Shown here: in pieces, positions 10,901-24,110 of the stretch
How the letters are laid out: every line of letters begins with the position of its first letter
Numbering within the stretch: position 1 is the stretch's first letter
The notes under the pieces: generated by a model
What the model was told of the DNA's origin: nothing
Seen by the model: the letters and a program-made list of their open reading frames with translations, nothing else
The model's database searches: none
Assembly (NCBI RefSeq): GCF_902362185.1
Contig: NC_044499.1
Span: forward strand, 14,525,764-14,589,763
From: Chanos chanos
Taxonomy: Eukaryota > Chordata > Actinopteri > Gonorynchiformes > Chanidae
Direction: 5' to 3'
Length of the DNA stretch: 64,000 nucleotides
Position numbers and translations under genes: made by a program

Positions 10901-13900
10901 GAGATGTTTGTTACTATTGGCTCTAACTTAAATCATTTTATGACTGGTGAGTTTCCTCTCCCTTGTTCTCTGTTTTTCTCCCCGGCACATTCGCTGACTT
11001 GTTTGTTTGTTGGATCTGCAGGTGACTGTCATGCATTCGATGCAGGCTGGCTACTTGGAGAAGGCTCAGAAATATACAGACAAAGCCCTCATGCAACTAG
11101 AGAAACTAAAGAGTGAGTCAGCACCACAAAGCAGAAAAACATTCCACACTTTACTGTTAATTTACTTTACTGTTGATTTTGTCAGGGAACAGACATAGAG
11201 TCCCCTTAAGCCAACATATATCCAGCTGCTGCCCACAGAATTCTGTGTCTATACGCGCTTTTCCCCTCTTTCCTTCAGAGGTTTTAATTTCATCTAAATG
11301 TTAACAGTATGAAATGAAGTTACAGTGCAGACACTGATGTGAAATTGATGATAAAGTAACCTAGAGTCTTTGGTGTGTTCCAGTGCTGGACTGCAGTCCC
11401 ATCCTCTCCTCATTCCAAGTCATTCTTCTGGAGCATATCATCATGTGTCGCCTGGTAACAGGACACAAAGCCACGGCACTACAGGAGGTCAACTCTTACT
11501 TTCACATATACTTTTATACACGTGATGGTTCCAGCCCTACATAGTACTAATCACATTCTCCTCCCTCCACAGATCTCACAGGTTTGTCAGCTGTGCCAAC
11601 AGTCTCCACGATTGTTCTCCAATCACGCTGCTCAGCTTCACACTCTCCTAGTGAGTACACTCGACTACTTCAATTAAGGAAAACTATTCCCACCAACTAT
11701 TTAAAATTCCATTTTGTTTGTTGGGTGTAGTAATCCAGATGGCTTTGGTTTATTGCTAATAATTTCATGAGGTGAAGTCTACAGCTTGCACTTGTACTGT
11801 GGTTTTTTTTTTTTGTTGGCCGCGTGGTCCGTGTCGTGACATGCGTTTCCTGTTCCTTCTCAGGGTCTGTACTGCATCTCAGTGAACTGTATGGACAATG
11901 CAGAGGCTCAGTTCACCACTGCCCTGCGGGTGAGTCTTCATCGCTCTACGGAGATGAATGTGGTTGCAGTGAAGTCTGGCTGAACACTAGGCTGAGGGAG
12001 AAGTACAGTGAGGCACAGTGGCTTTGCGCTCAACCATAGATGTGTTGAACTTGAGTCAGTGCCAGTACCAAATAAATAATTGTCAAAGCTTTCTTATTTC
12101 CAAAATTTGGTCATACATCAGTGTAAGGGTTTTTTGGTGTTGAGATTTGTTCAGTAACCATTCCCTTCTTGTTTGAGAATCATTATTGTTGTACTTAAGG
12201 TTGTCTCTTACATGGTGTCTCTATGCAGCTTACCACACACCAGGAGCTTTGGACTTTCATTGTGACTAACCTGGCCAGCGTCTATATCAGAGAGGGTAAC
12301 AGACACAATGAGGTCAGTGCAAACCTGTGTAACCAACGTCTGTATGTATCTTACAGTTTTCCATAAGGCGTCTTTTGACAGATAACATACGGGAAATAGT
12401 GCCTCGGTGTGTCATACAATCCTCATCGTCTCAGTGATAAATGATGACAGGAATTTGTGCCTTATTGTGGTTTGTTGCTTTCTTAGCTTTACAACCTATT
12501 AGAGAGGATCAACCCCGACCACAACTTCCCTGTTAGGTAAGTGCACTGCTGTGGGGGTCCCTGTGAACCAGAAACACACATGCACCCATCCTGTTAAAAC
12601 TACCGCACGTTCACAAACCACATTCACAGCATGTGTAAATGCTACGGTCTTGAAAGTTACACATATTTAAAATAATATTTTGGGCTCTGTCAATCATACA
12701 TATGTGTTATAGTGTTGTTTCTCTTACTACTACCTTGCGATTTACGAAGAAATCCCTCTGCTCTGTTTTACCCCAGTTCTCACTGTCTGCGAGCAGCGGC
12801 CTTCTACATCCGTGGACTGCTGTCTTTCTTCCAGGGACGATACAACGAGGCAAAGTGAGTCTGCTCTGCATTTGACATGTCAGCCCTGCGTGAGACATAA
12901 AAAAAAATGCAAAAAAGGCTCTTAAGTAACTGTACATATATATACATCGAGCCAGGCCTATAAAGGGAGTTTTCTTGTTTTAATCAGCATGAGGTAGTTT
13001 AAACAGACAGAGACCTCCTCTCATGTATGGGTCCCATAACAACCGTCGTCAGGGGTACATGGCTTTACCATATGCTGAATTGTGGAGAAAGTGTAGTTTA
13101 ACGATTCATCAGATTAATGGCTCTCAAAGAAATGTTTTATTGGTAAAAAACGTTAAAGAGTCAAAGACCTATTGCCAGTAAGGACAGGATGTTTCATATT
13201 TTTATGATTGTCTTGATGCTGTTCGTATTTCTTTTCACGCACAGCAGGATACATTTTCTTTAACTGTTGATATTTGAGACACAAGACGCAAAGCCAGTTT
13301 TGCTCAGTCAGCATCCAAAATCTATCTGCTGAAATAACATATTAGAAAAACTGACTTAATGGCTTCATTTCAAAGGGATTATTACAATGCTCCCGTGTAT
13401 CAGAGAAATTAATTTCTGTTTTAGCAGTCTATTTTTAAGCCCCTCGTCCAACGCGCGCATGTCTGTGTGTGTTTGCAGGCGGTTCTTGCGTGAGACTCTG
13501 AAGATGTCAAATGCTGAAGACCTGAATCGTCTGACTGCCTGCTCCCTTGTACTGCTTGGCCATATATTCTATGTTCTTGGAAACCACAGGGTAACTACAC
13601 ACACACACACACACCAGAGGTCTTTTAGTGTACTGACTGCCTTCAACTTTCAGTTTTGCCTTAGAAAAAAAAACAGTACTGAAGTAACTTCAAGATGCAG
13701 TCTATGTCATTTATAAAGACGATTGCATGAAACAGACATGAAACCTTGATTTCTTGACTCCCTGCAGGAGAGCAACAACATGGTGGTGCCAGCCATGCAG
13801 CTGGCCAGTAAGATTCCTGACATGTCTGTGCAGCTGTGGTCCTCTGCTCTGCTCAAAGGTACTCCAATCACCAAGACATCAGCTAAAACCGCCTCTCTTC

Positions 13901-14953
13901 TTGGCTTCTTTTAAGTAACATTGCAGGTAGAAATAGGCCATGAGATCAGTGTTTTCTATTCAGTACGTCAGTCTTTGGTAATCTTTTCAATACAACAGTC
14001 TTTGGTATCAGCACCAATACAATCAGTTCAATGAAAGTTCAGTGAAAAGAATTTAAAACTCTTCCAAATTCACAAATTGTATCTGGATGAACAACGGACA
14101 CAAGGGCCTCAGAAATCCACGATTTTCAGAACACTTGTATTTCATTATGCCTTTGTAATTGTTTCATTATGAGCCTTTAATCATGTAATCCACTTCTGAA
14201 AGTTTCAGATATGCTGTTCCTAAAAGCTGAAAACTTTACAGAGTTTAGTCTCTCACTGACTCTGTTCACTGTGAACTTGCCTTTTTCATTAGCACGGTCT
14301 GAAATGTTTTGTGTGCTGTGTGCACAGATTTGAATAAGGCCTGTGGTAATACGATAGACGCTCATGAGGCAGCCCAAATGCACCAGAACTTCTCCCAGCA
14401 GCTCCTGCAGGACCACATAGCTGCCTGCAGCCTGCCTGAACACAACCTTATCAGTGTAAGTGGTGAATCGCTCTCTCAATTTTGGCTTGGATCATTTTCA
14501 TAACACTTAACACGGGCTCAGTCGTAAAGATAATCTCAGTGTAGTGCAGTGACAAGCAAGGTTTATAGACTTAATATATACACAGGTTTATACGCTTTAT
14601 CGGACCCAAATTCATACCTTAAAATAGCATCGTTTATTGCCTAGGATGCTTATTCTTATGTGACACAATTTAAAAGCAGTTTGTGTTATTTCAGTTTACA
14701 TTTGAAAGTATTGGAAAAACACGTGTTTGTGACATAATTTTTGTTCTTTCAACTACTACTTTGCATTCATTCATACTCCCAACATTTACCTTGAAGTGTC
14801 AGAAAAGTGATGTTAGAGAGGCTGATGAGTGACAGTTTCAAGCCTTTAAGGTGTGTGTTTTGTTTGTTTCTTTGGCAGTGGACAGATGGACCTCCTCCAG
14901 TCCAGATCCAAGCCCAAAATGGACCTACCACTAGCCTGGCTAGCCTGCTTTGA
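7971..14953 (+). CDS. mau2: MAU2 cohesin loading factor (SCC4 homologue)
   Basis: MAU2 binds NIPBL (SCC2), forming the complex that loads cohesin onto chromatin. Nineteen coding exons: 7971-8204, 8581-8598, 8832-8897, 9081-9176, 9303-9397, 9580-9607, 9982-10137, 10306-10452, 11022-11112, 11384-11487, 11573-11650, 11864-11929, 12229-12312, 12487-12536, 12777-12854, 13479-13590, 13768-13858, 14328-14455 and 14879-14953. They total 1797 nt (598 aa plus stop), all in phase. Nearly every exon matches human MAU2, e.g. [50 protein letters not shown] and the end TSLASLL. The protein is a TPR-like helical superhelix throughout. The alanine-rich N-terminal leader of the human protein is missing, which accounts for its shorter length. 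The conserved ATG in ATGGCGACTGG was chosen. Another in-frame ATG lies 93 nt upstream but encodes nothing conserved. Exon 2 is only 18 nt and exon 6 only 28 nt. Confidence 0.97.
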
Positions 14954-15471
14954 ACATAACAAACCCGTTCAAAATGTTCTATAAACTCACACATTCACAG
15001 TGTATACATGTGTACAGGTCGGCCGCCTCTCAGCCTTCACACATTTATACATCCCTGCTTACACACACGCACGCACACACACACACAAACTTACACACTC
15101 GTACACAAACACATGGAGAGAGAGAACTCCTCTGCCTTTTATCTGCAGATTTAATCTTGTATTGTTCACGTTTTAACTTATTTTATGGTAGGGACTTGTA
15201 TGTGGTTGGGGCATTGAGATTTTCAGGTGGTTTGAGTGGTGTCGGGGTTACAGAGGCAAGGGAAGAGTCAGCATGGTAACTTTAACTTAACACAATATAA
15301 GATTTTCTGTTTGCCAAGTCCCAACAGTCACAGATGCATTGGAACATGTATTGTACCTTCTGTAGATGCGTTAGAACACTTCTTAATTTCTTAGTTTTTC
15401 TTATGATTGGAATGTAGAGGAATACCTGATAGGAATCCCAGACACTGTTATGGCCTCAGATTGAAAATTTC

Positions 15472-15557
15472 CCCCCCCAAAAAAAAAAGAAAAGAAAGAA
15501 AGAAAAAAAAAAAAGAACTATGAACAAGAATGCTTTGCCCCCCCCCCCCCCCCCCCA
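15472..15557. repeat. A-rich tract and C homopolymer
   Basis: A short C run and an A/G-rich stretch are followed, about 20 nt later, by a run of roughly 20 C (15537-15556). It lies in the mau2 3' UTR. Long homopolymers are often mis-sequenced, so the exact length is uncertain. Confidence 0.7.
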
Positions 15558-16329
15558 CCCTTTTGATTATTGACGGCTCTTGTCTGTTTTACCAGGAGGG
15601 ATTGATTTTTCGTTGCCATATTGGTCATACTTCCTGCTTTTGTGCTAAATGTGGCTGCCCATCAACAGAAGAGTGACAGCTCAGACTGAGAAAGCTTCCC
15701 ATAAACAGTGCATTATTTTAAATTCATTCGCCTATCCAGCATATTTATTTCATTTCAGGAACACTCCCAGTCTCATCACTTATCTAAGTCCGAGCTGGAA
15801 AGTGAGCCGAGGTGTGCACGTAACCAGCACTAAGGCCGTCTGTCCGGCTTAATGAGTCCCAGCAGAAAGCAGGCCAGAGATCAGTACAGCAGCCAGAGGG
15901 GGCCCTGTAGTGGGTCCTTGTTTATAGGGACTGTCTGCTGGACAGGACTGAAACAGGATTGGACAGTTGTAATGTAGAACTCGTCGTTTTGATAGTTTTG
16001 TAGAGGGAGGTGAGAGTACTCGAATACGGCTGGCCATTTTAGATCATTGATCTCAAAGGGGAGGGAACAGCACCCAAGAAACGATTTGAAATGCGTTGGG
16101 ATGGAGAGGAACAGAGAGAGAAAGGCTGAGTGGTATGAACTTTTTGCACCTTCTGTAGCAGTCCAATTCAAACTTTGTGCTGGCAGCTGAGAAATTAGAA
16201 TAGAAATATGATTTGTATCTAGCTGGAACTCATTGTTTTATTCATTGGTCACAGTTTGTTTTCAGCATGCTGAAAAGGAATGAATGTAGCCAGATCTCAA
16301 AATCTTAGAATGTCTGAATCGTTCCAAGA

Positions 16330-16331
<2 letters not shown>

Positions 16332-16369
<38 letters not shown>

Positions 16370-16385
16370 GCACACACACACACAT
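16332..16385. repeat. compound (TA)n(CA)n microsatellite
   Basis: About 17 TA units pass into CA units, within the mau2 3' UTR. Confidence 0.9.
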
Positions 16386-17560
16386 GTCTCATGTCACCAC
16401 TTTATTTTATTTTTTACTATTTTGAACCTATGTCCTATCACATGCATACTGTAGTTATCATTACTTTTCCTTTGTAATTTTTGTCTGTTGTCTGGTATTT
16501 CTGAAGTATGTATAGTATTTTGCTATTTCAAATGCAACAAATATTTTGACAGCAATGCTCATATTAGAAAAGTCATTTTCCAAGGATGATTTCAGTGAAA
16601 TGGTCTTCTCTGTTGGTCAGTTGTTTCGGGAATGATTCCATGTATGAGAAGAATCTACGTCATATTTCTGTTTACAGCTCCTTCACAACCTGCTGAGGTT
16701 TTTGATGACTGCGCTTTAGATGTTAATGCATAGCCTTTTCTGATGCGGTGCATAATGTGTTGTAATACAGGAAATGCACTCATACTAGCTGATGAGTTCA
16801 CTAACGTGCAGTGAAATATTCATTAAGACATGTTATGTAAATTATGTTTTTAATTGAAAATATTCCCTGTTCTTATTGGGCTGATATTCATGAATGGACT
16901 TGCTCATTGAAAAATAACTGGCTGTGCATTGCCACTCTAAGGTGTTGGTCTCTTCCTAGATTGCTTTTGTCCTGTTGGTGTTGGCCCTCCCTTTGAGAAC
17001 TGTATTGAGTATGACCATCAGATGGCGCAATGGCGCAAAATTAGACAACCTGTTGATGGGCATCAATATGTTGGTACTAATGTTTGTTATAACTGCTCTT
17101 GGGTCTTCATTTTTTTGTTTTATTAATATTATTATTTTGCAAATTCCCTCTAGCTCTCCTTCACATTTTTTTTTTTTTGGCTTTTTACTCTATGATGTAG
17201 GATTTGATTATTGAAAAATGATCGTAGATATGTGATGAGAGACACATGCATGGCAAATGCTAGAAAAGATGATTCTAATTTCTGTTACAAGCAGAATGTA
17301 ACTATGGTAATACACAACCCCATTTGTAATATTCTGGTAAATATATTTTTTAATTGTGATAGGCATTTTGACTCCTATCAAATCAGTAGAAAATTTCTCA
17401 CAAGTACCATATTTTTTTCCTCATTATTTCCTTGGAAACTCTTTGTATTTTTTGTATTGATGTCACAAAGCTGTTTCCTATTTTACCCGCTGTATAAACT
17501 GTGTCAGAACAGTACTTTTGTTTTTAAGATATTTACCTCTTTTCTTCTGTAGTTTTAACA

Positions 17561-17566
17561 AATAAA
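17561..17566 (+). terminator. mau2: mau2 polyadenylation signal (AATAAA)
   Basis: This is a canonical AATAAA in AU-rich context, downstream of all mau2 exons and followed by TTTATTAAATTTTG. It is the strongest candidate end for the transcript. Another AATAAA occurs near 17.9 kb. Confidence 0.55.
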
Positions 17567-17600
17567 TTCATTTATTAAATTTTGTAAAGTTTGAATATTT

Positions 17601-20600
17601 ATATATCACAGTTAACGATATATCTACATCAGTATTTAGTTTCAGTATCAGATCCCTCATTTGTACAAATACTACTAAAAGCAAATGTATTGTGTTTAAA
17701 TTTTGCCCCATGCTTTGAATTTTTCTCAACTGTCTGTCTTGAATTTAGACTGGATTGAGATATTAGGGGAGAGAACTAAAAAAATGGGATTTGAATTATT
17801 TTGAAATCTTTGTAGTTGCTTTGAGTATTCAAGATTGCTTAAATTCTGGTCACTGTCCAATTTCTCCCCTTTTTGTAAACACTGATATTGTTTTGTTGCC
17901 TCCAAAATCATCAGAACCTTTTAAAAATAAAATTGGAGAAGAAAATGTTTTTAATGGCTTGAATTGCACCAAATACCAAAATTGTGCAGTGTTAGCATTT
18001 CTCCTGTTGGACACAACTGTATGTGCCGTCTTATAACATGGGTAAACCAGCCCATATTTGCAGAATTCTCATGCTTTAAGATATAACACATAGAGAGGTT
18101 GTAGATTTAAACTCTGAAAAAAGAACATATCTTGAGTGATTATGACAGTTCAGAAACCCCTAAAAGCTTTTTAACAGACTGTTTTGAGTGTTGTATTATC
18201 TAGACCTACACCAGCATAAACATATCAAAACATTTACTGGCATTCAGGTGCTATCTCTGAACTCCTCTTTGATACAGTAGGTGACCCAAACTGTTCAGTT
18301 GTGGTGGACAGAGTTCATAAAGTTGGAGTTTATGGAGTTACACACCTTGCATAGATTGCAAAAGGACAAAACCAATAACCTGGGCCATACACTCTATATT
18401 AGTATCATTGCCAAATGGTCCTGTGTTGTGCTGAATGTGGACAAGATTAGTGAGTAATTTTATTTTATTGCTACAGAACATAAATCACACCCGGACATTT
18501 CAAGCACATTGAACAATTACTGTTTGTGTAAAAAAGACATGGAGTAAGATGTCTTCCATTATCTTCATCCAATCTGTGGGACTAAAGGCTTAGATTTTTT
18601 TTTTTAGATAATTATCTTTTTTAGTCCATCAGGGTAGGTAAATGCATCCTTAGATAATGCATGTGTTTGCTGATGTACAAATGTGTGTATGTATACACAC
18701 GTTCTCCATTTCTGTGTCCTTGAGAAGTGAATGAGAGTGGTGATGTTGGGTAATGGTGGAGCTGTTTGTGATGGTGTGTTACCACAGGGAACTGTGCCAA
18801 CTCTGAGCTCAGTCTTGCAGGCCTGATCACATGACTGTCTTTATTTCTAATCTGTCGAGCAGAGCCTGTGACATTCCTTTGATAAGACATGAACTCCAGA
18901 GGAACACATCCAGGGCTTCCACTTCCCCAGCGTAGTTTCTCCAAACCACATTACATAGGAATTAGAATGTCTGTGCAACCTTAATGGCAAATAAAGATCT
19001 ACTAGTTTGAGATTCAGATGATGCCAAAAAAAAAAAAATTGATGCTAAGTGATGCTTATTAGGTAATAGGTGTCAGAGCAGAGCTGAGAGTCGACACTTC
19101 CTGCCAAATAGTGAGCTCAGCTGATGGTGACTGGGAGGGCCACTTCCTGCATTGTTACTGTACTTAAATGGGGATTAAGTTGAGACTGTCATGTTGTTAG
19201 TGGCAGCCATTGCTTCATGTAGTGCAGAGGAGAGAGGAGGACTATCAGTATATGGATGAAGTTACAGACACAAACTCAGAAAAACTTTACTCTGATCTGT
19301 ACGAATTAAAAAAAAAATAAAAGAAAGGGTAAAAAGTATTTCAATTAACGTTCTATTTTTTGTAAACTTGGCAAAAGATCATTTCTGGTGCATTATGAAC
19401 ATCAAATTAAATTTTAAAAAATGTAAAAATTTAATCTTACATCATTCACTTTAGTTTCTGACTTTAATTTACTAGATTGAGCAGGGGAGAAAAAAGGAGA
19501 CAGTTTGGCATGAATAATTCTACTGTAAACACCCTGAAGTTTGACTTGCTGTCAAATCAACAATCAACAACACCCTATGCATCTTAATGAAACAATGCAA
19601 TGTGTAACAGCTAATCACAGCTGTTTCATTACAATGACAGTGCTATTCTGTCTTAAAGCACCAATGCATGCACTGATGCCCCTTTGTCATGAGTGCTCCA
19701 ATGCTTCACACCATAAAAGCAATCAAAAGCACTTTATCAAAATCAGTCCATTTGGAATATATCTTTATAAAAAAAACACGTTCGTGCAAAAATGTAAAAA
19801 CATACAAGCCATATGAGGTCATATGAGGTTTTGGGGCAGGAGTTCCTGAAATTATGGGATTGCCAATATGAAATCAATAAGGGCATATAGATTGTATAAA
19901 AAAGGGATTTCCAGTTGCTTTCCAGCTGCCGTGACTAACAAAAACAGGTTGCTCTTGAGACACTTCATACGGCAAAATGGCCTGACAGTCATGCTGAGTT
20001 GACAAAACTAGTAACAGTGGGCCAAATGTGAGTCCCTGCAATAAAAATGAGGGTGGACAATGATGCGGAAATAATTGAATGAATGGAACTTGCCAGAGAC
20101 CCTCGAAGTGACGGTTTTAGAAAATTAATCATCACAGCCTAATGGCATGTTAGCACCTTCGGTGGTTTATGTTTCACTGATGTTGTGTGTATGTATATAT
20201 GTGTGCATGACATGCAGGGGTGCTACATGTGTAATATCACAGGAGGTATGGTTTGGACTGACGTAGGGAGGGCTGGCAGAAGCTCCTGTTGATTTGAACA
20301 TGGGAACTACAAGTATAGTTTTGGAGTGTGTGACTCTGCTAAACCCTGTTTTTTCTTTCCGATCTGAACATGCGTTACTTGTCTGACTGTTACATAACTG
20401 CTGCCCCCTCTAGTCATCATTCATCCAGTGACCTGGCCAACACACTGAATGGAGCACTAAACCACATCTCCATTTAGCCTAGAACATTTCTATTTATAGA
20501 GTCAGAGTATATCAGAATATTTCTTGGTCATGCAAGTGAAGAGTTTATGTGATATTGTTTACATACAGTATGTTTGTTCTCTCTACCTGTGTTATCTGAG

Positions 20601-20749
20601 AGGATCAATAAGTCTGAGGAAAGGGGTGGGGTGCTAAACCCGACGTCCCTGTGGATGTGGGGGATGGGCAGGACACTCTTCCTATGCCCCTTGGTATTGA
20701 TGATGGTCAGTGATTGTGTGTTGTGTGTTCTTGGTCCCCCTGGTGTGCA
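17601..20749. other. mau2-gatad2a intergenic region
   Basis: Roughly 3.1 kb without a coding signal on either strand. It is AT-rich and unique-looking, with a few A and T runs and a doubled CATATGAGGT near 19.8 kb. A CTCF-like core (TGCCCCCTCTAG) lies near 20.4 kb. Distal regulatory elements cannot be judged without conservation data. Confidence 0.6.
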
Positions 20750-21060
20750 CAAGCGCGCATGCCCACTGCGGTGACGCCGCGGCTCCATGTGTGAGAGGCG
20801 CATTATTTGGCAACCGAGGCGGCAGAGCGGGGAGGGCTAAGAAGAGGGTATCCCCGGGATTTTTACGCCGAATTATCGGAGTTAATTGTCGTCCAAAATC
20901 ACAAGGAACACCCCAAGAAGAGCGGATCAGTGTCATATCGACCCAGTAAGTGTAAAAAGACGTGTCTGAAGTTTTGTGGGAGGGGGGATTGAGACGATCC
21001 GTTTGATTCGGACTTATCGAAAGCCAGCTCCTCTTCCTCCACCTATCTGCGACGACAGAG
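20750..21060 (+). promoter_or_regulatory. gatad2a: probable gatad2a promoter and non-coding first exon
   Basis: The local base composition changes here to GC-rich with many CpGs (for example GTGACGCCGCGGCTCC near 20770). An excellent donor, CCCA then GTAAGTGT, sits at 20945. It would join the coding-exon acceptor at 30091 across an intron of about 9.1 kb. GATAD2A genes start with a non-coding exon, and no coding frame fits here. The start site is not fixed by any TATA box. No other promoter-like region of this quality lies between mau2 and the coding exons, although a smaller CpG patch occurs at 26.3 kb. Confidence 0.55.
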
Positions 21061-24058
21061 TAATGGGTTGTTTGAAAGTAGCCAATACACTTTTCCGCAG
21101 AGCAAAAACAATCTTCGAGGAAGGGGAGAGGTTAGTGAGCAATTACAAGAACTAATTAGACATACTGATTATTGGAAGTCACATTTACTTGTATTATGTG
21201 TTCGGAATAATTTTGAAAGATTATTGATGGAATAGTTTGATGTTTAGTTTCAGCCTATCTGGATGATCTGAACTAGCTTCGGTGACTGAACCGTAGCTAG
21301 TGTCTGGGTGGGTAACGTAACGAGCGAGTGTCCGTGGGAGTTGGAATTCTTCAGAGACAATGTACACTCACCCTTTTGTCAATTCAAGGAACAAGATCGT
21401 CAATGATACTTGGAGGGTCACTCATTTAACGATTCCCGAAAAGACTTGGTGCCATTCAGTTAAATGAATTTTCTCGTTCAGTCTTCAAAGTTTAAATTTT
21501 GCGCTGTCCCCCCCTCTTCGAACGCAAGGTAACGCTAGCAAGTTAGCTTGCTAACGTTTCAGTCCTTGATTGGCTTGAACTAGGATGCGACTGCCAGGTT
21601 GCTCGTTATTATAAAAAAAACATGAAAGTTTGCAACTCAAGTGATGCAGTGTATTGTGATTTATTAATCTTTGCGCGATTAGTTCAGGGTAGCTACGTAG
21701 CTGTTTAACTTTGCTCTCTGAACGAATTCACATCCTCGTGAACTTTTATGGTTTTTAACGTTAGTTGGTCAGGTACCTTTTGCTAATGATAAATGGTTAT
21801 TATGATGGCGTGAAAATGTTGACAGGTTTGTTTTTAAAGCCCCATATTTGAAATTATGATATTGTAAGCCGGGTTCAGCAGGGCACCTTGCCGGTTCGAG
21901 TGTAGTTGTGTATTTTCAATATGATAAGAGGGAATGTTTGTATGTTTGGAATTTTTATGGTCTTAAAAGGGGGGTCGATGGTGGCGTAATAATGGTGGAC
22001 GTTGTGCCTTGGTTTGAGCCCCCAGTCGTGGCACTTAACCTGACTGACTGCCAATTTTGTACTGTATCACAATAAAAGTCCTTATACTCTTCCTACTCGC
22101 AAGACATCCATCCTCTTCCTCATCTTAAAGCTGTACACACACCGACGCTGTTCACGCACACACAGGAACTTGCCGGTCCCCGCGATTCGATACATGCTGC
22201 TCCCAGAATCTTTATTCCCATTTTACTTTTGAATGCGTGCCTATATGCTAGTTTATATTTCTACGTTGTGTAGAAAATATTTAAAGGCTTTTTAACAATA
22301 ACGACAGCATATTACCTGATTATTTAGAACAAAAGCTGATGTGAAAAAAAAAAATACGATTTCTAACCATTGGGCTTACATCAGCAGGAAATTTAGAGAT
22401 GCACAACTTTAACTCCTGCTTTTTAAATATACCAGGACGTAACCATTTTCATTTAGTTTGGCGTAAATATGTAACTAAGTGTTTAATCCTGTTTTGACAA
22501 CTTTATGACATTGTCAGTTGCATTTGCTAATGTACAAGTTCGTTGGACACCTACGAGAATACTGTTAGCAGTTTGTGGTTACTGGGTACTCTGCTGATAA
22601 AGTTGCTTTCATTAGTCTAATGTACAGAGAGTTAACACTGTTGTGATCCCTCACTGTACACTCATTAAGTCGTACTATCATCAGTAATTTCTGTTTTGTT
22701 TTGTTTTTTTTACCCCAATTTTATTGTCAGTTCTCCTCTTTCAGTTGTCATACTCTAAATGACACAGAAACTGAAAATAGCTTTGTCATAATGGCCATGT
22801 GACTTTTTTTTTCATCTGAGTTTTCATTTAACCCACAAGCTGCAGGGTTTGAAGGTGCAAGTAAGTCTACTTGCTTAGCCCTTGGTTTCTAAGTGAATTA
22901 GAGGATATCAAGTCAAGAATATTTCTGAAAGGTTTGTGGGCTGCGTCACGTCATAAATTAAAATGAATACTCTCCTTGCACTTGTGGTCTGTTGGTGGGC
23001 ACATTTTGTTAGTTTGGAGAGTGCATGGTCTTTGCCCTTTGACCTCCTGTAATAATTAGCCTCATTTATTATTTTTTTTTAAGAAAAGTCATTTTTCTGT
23101 GTTTGATTTTCTTTTGACATCCTACAGGTTATTCTGTAGCAACTAGAACATCCCATTTCTGGACCTAACATTTAAAATTCTGGAAAGGGTGATGTTTGTT
23201 CACCTGAACAATGGCACTGGAGATTCTTTGTAAACCGTGGGGTCACATGGTCCCTTTAATGAGCATTTAGACTAACCACTGGAGGTCCTTCTCTGAGGAC
23301 CTTATAGGTGCCTGCAAATTGCCAGAGCACAACTTTTGTTCGTAACCTGTCAGGGACAGCCGTTTTTATTGTTCAGGCCCCCTACTGACATTATGCATAA
23401 CCACATGCTTTTCATTGGCTGATTTTGTGACATGATTTCTCGAAGCAACGTGAAATGAAGTTCTTGCATGAGAGCCAGGCATCGTGTTATTTGTTGGGTT
23501 GGGACCTGTACGGGTCACATGAAGACAAACAGTGAATCTATGTGTCTTCTGTTTTGTGAAAATAAACGTACACATAACAGAGCGCGCGTTTTGTCCAGTG
23601 TATGGAGTACTGGAACTCTAACTTGTGAGTATGTATACTGTTTTAGGGTTTGTGCTGAGTCATAGCTTATTTCTCCGGAGTGAATGGGTCCACTTGGCAC
23701 ATTATGTTCCCAGAGCTGAATTCCCAATACGGTGAGGTCACGTCTCAGCATAGTTAATATATCTCTAAGTCAGTGCTGGATAGACAGCCTACCCATGGTA
23801 GTTCTGTGGTGAGCTGAATCAACGAGCATTTATTTTGGGTTTTGATCTCAATTACAGAGTCTCTTCTTGTTCATTGAGAAGCACTTGTACAGAAGTGCAC
23901 AACATGGAGAGGGATCCTGTACACATTAAGAGACACTTATCTCCACTTACATCTCTATCATTATATGCATTCTCTGCTCAGTCAAATTCAGGTTTGATAC
24001 TTGAACATTCTGGCGTGTAGAGGCCGAGTGTGATGGAGTAGAGTTTGGGCCATTTATA

Positions 24059-24110
24059 TGTGTGTGTGTGTGTGTGTGTGTTTGTGTGTGTGTGTATATA
24101 TGTATATGTT
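24059..24110. repeat. (GT)n microsatellite with TATA-rich tail
   Basis: GT units with one TTT interruption, then TATATGTATATG. Lies in the gatad2a first intron. Confidence 0.9.

Larger units (their letters stand above)
14954..17600 (+). other. mau2: mau2 3' UTR, about 2.6 kb
   Basis: No gene follows the mau2 stop codon until gatad2a. A clear AATAAA lies at 17561-17566 in AU-rich sequence, so the UTR probably ends near 17.58 kb. It contains an A-rich tract with a C-run (about 15472-15557), a TA/CA microsatellite and a CTCF-like site. An earlier polyadenylation site is possible. Confidence 0.55.

Noticed and set aside
12440-12460. ATGATGA resembling a C box of a box C/D snoRNA in a mau2 intron
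   Set aside because: No matching D box and terminal stem at the right distance were found.
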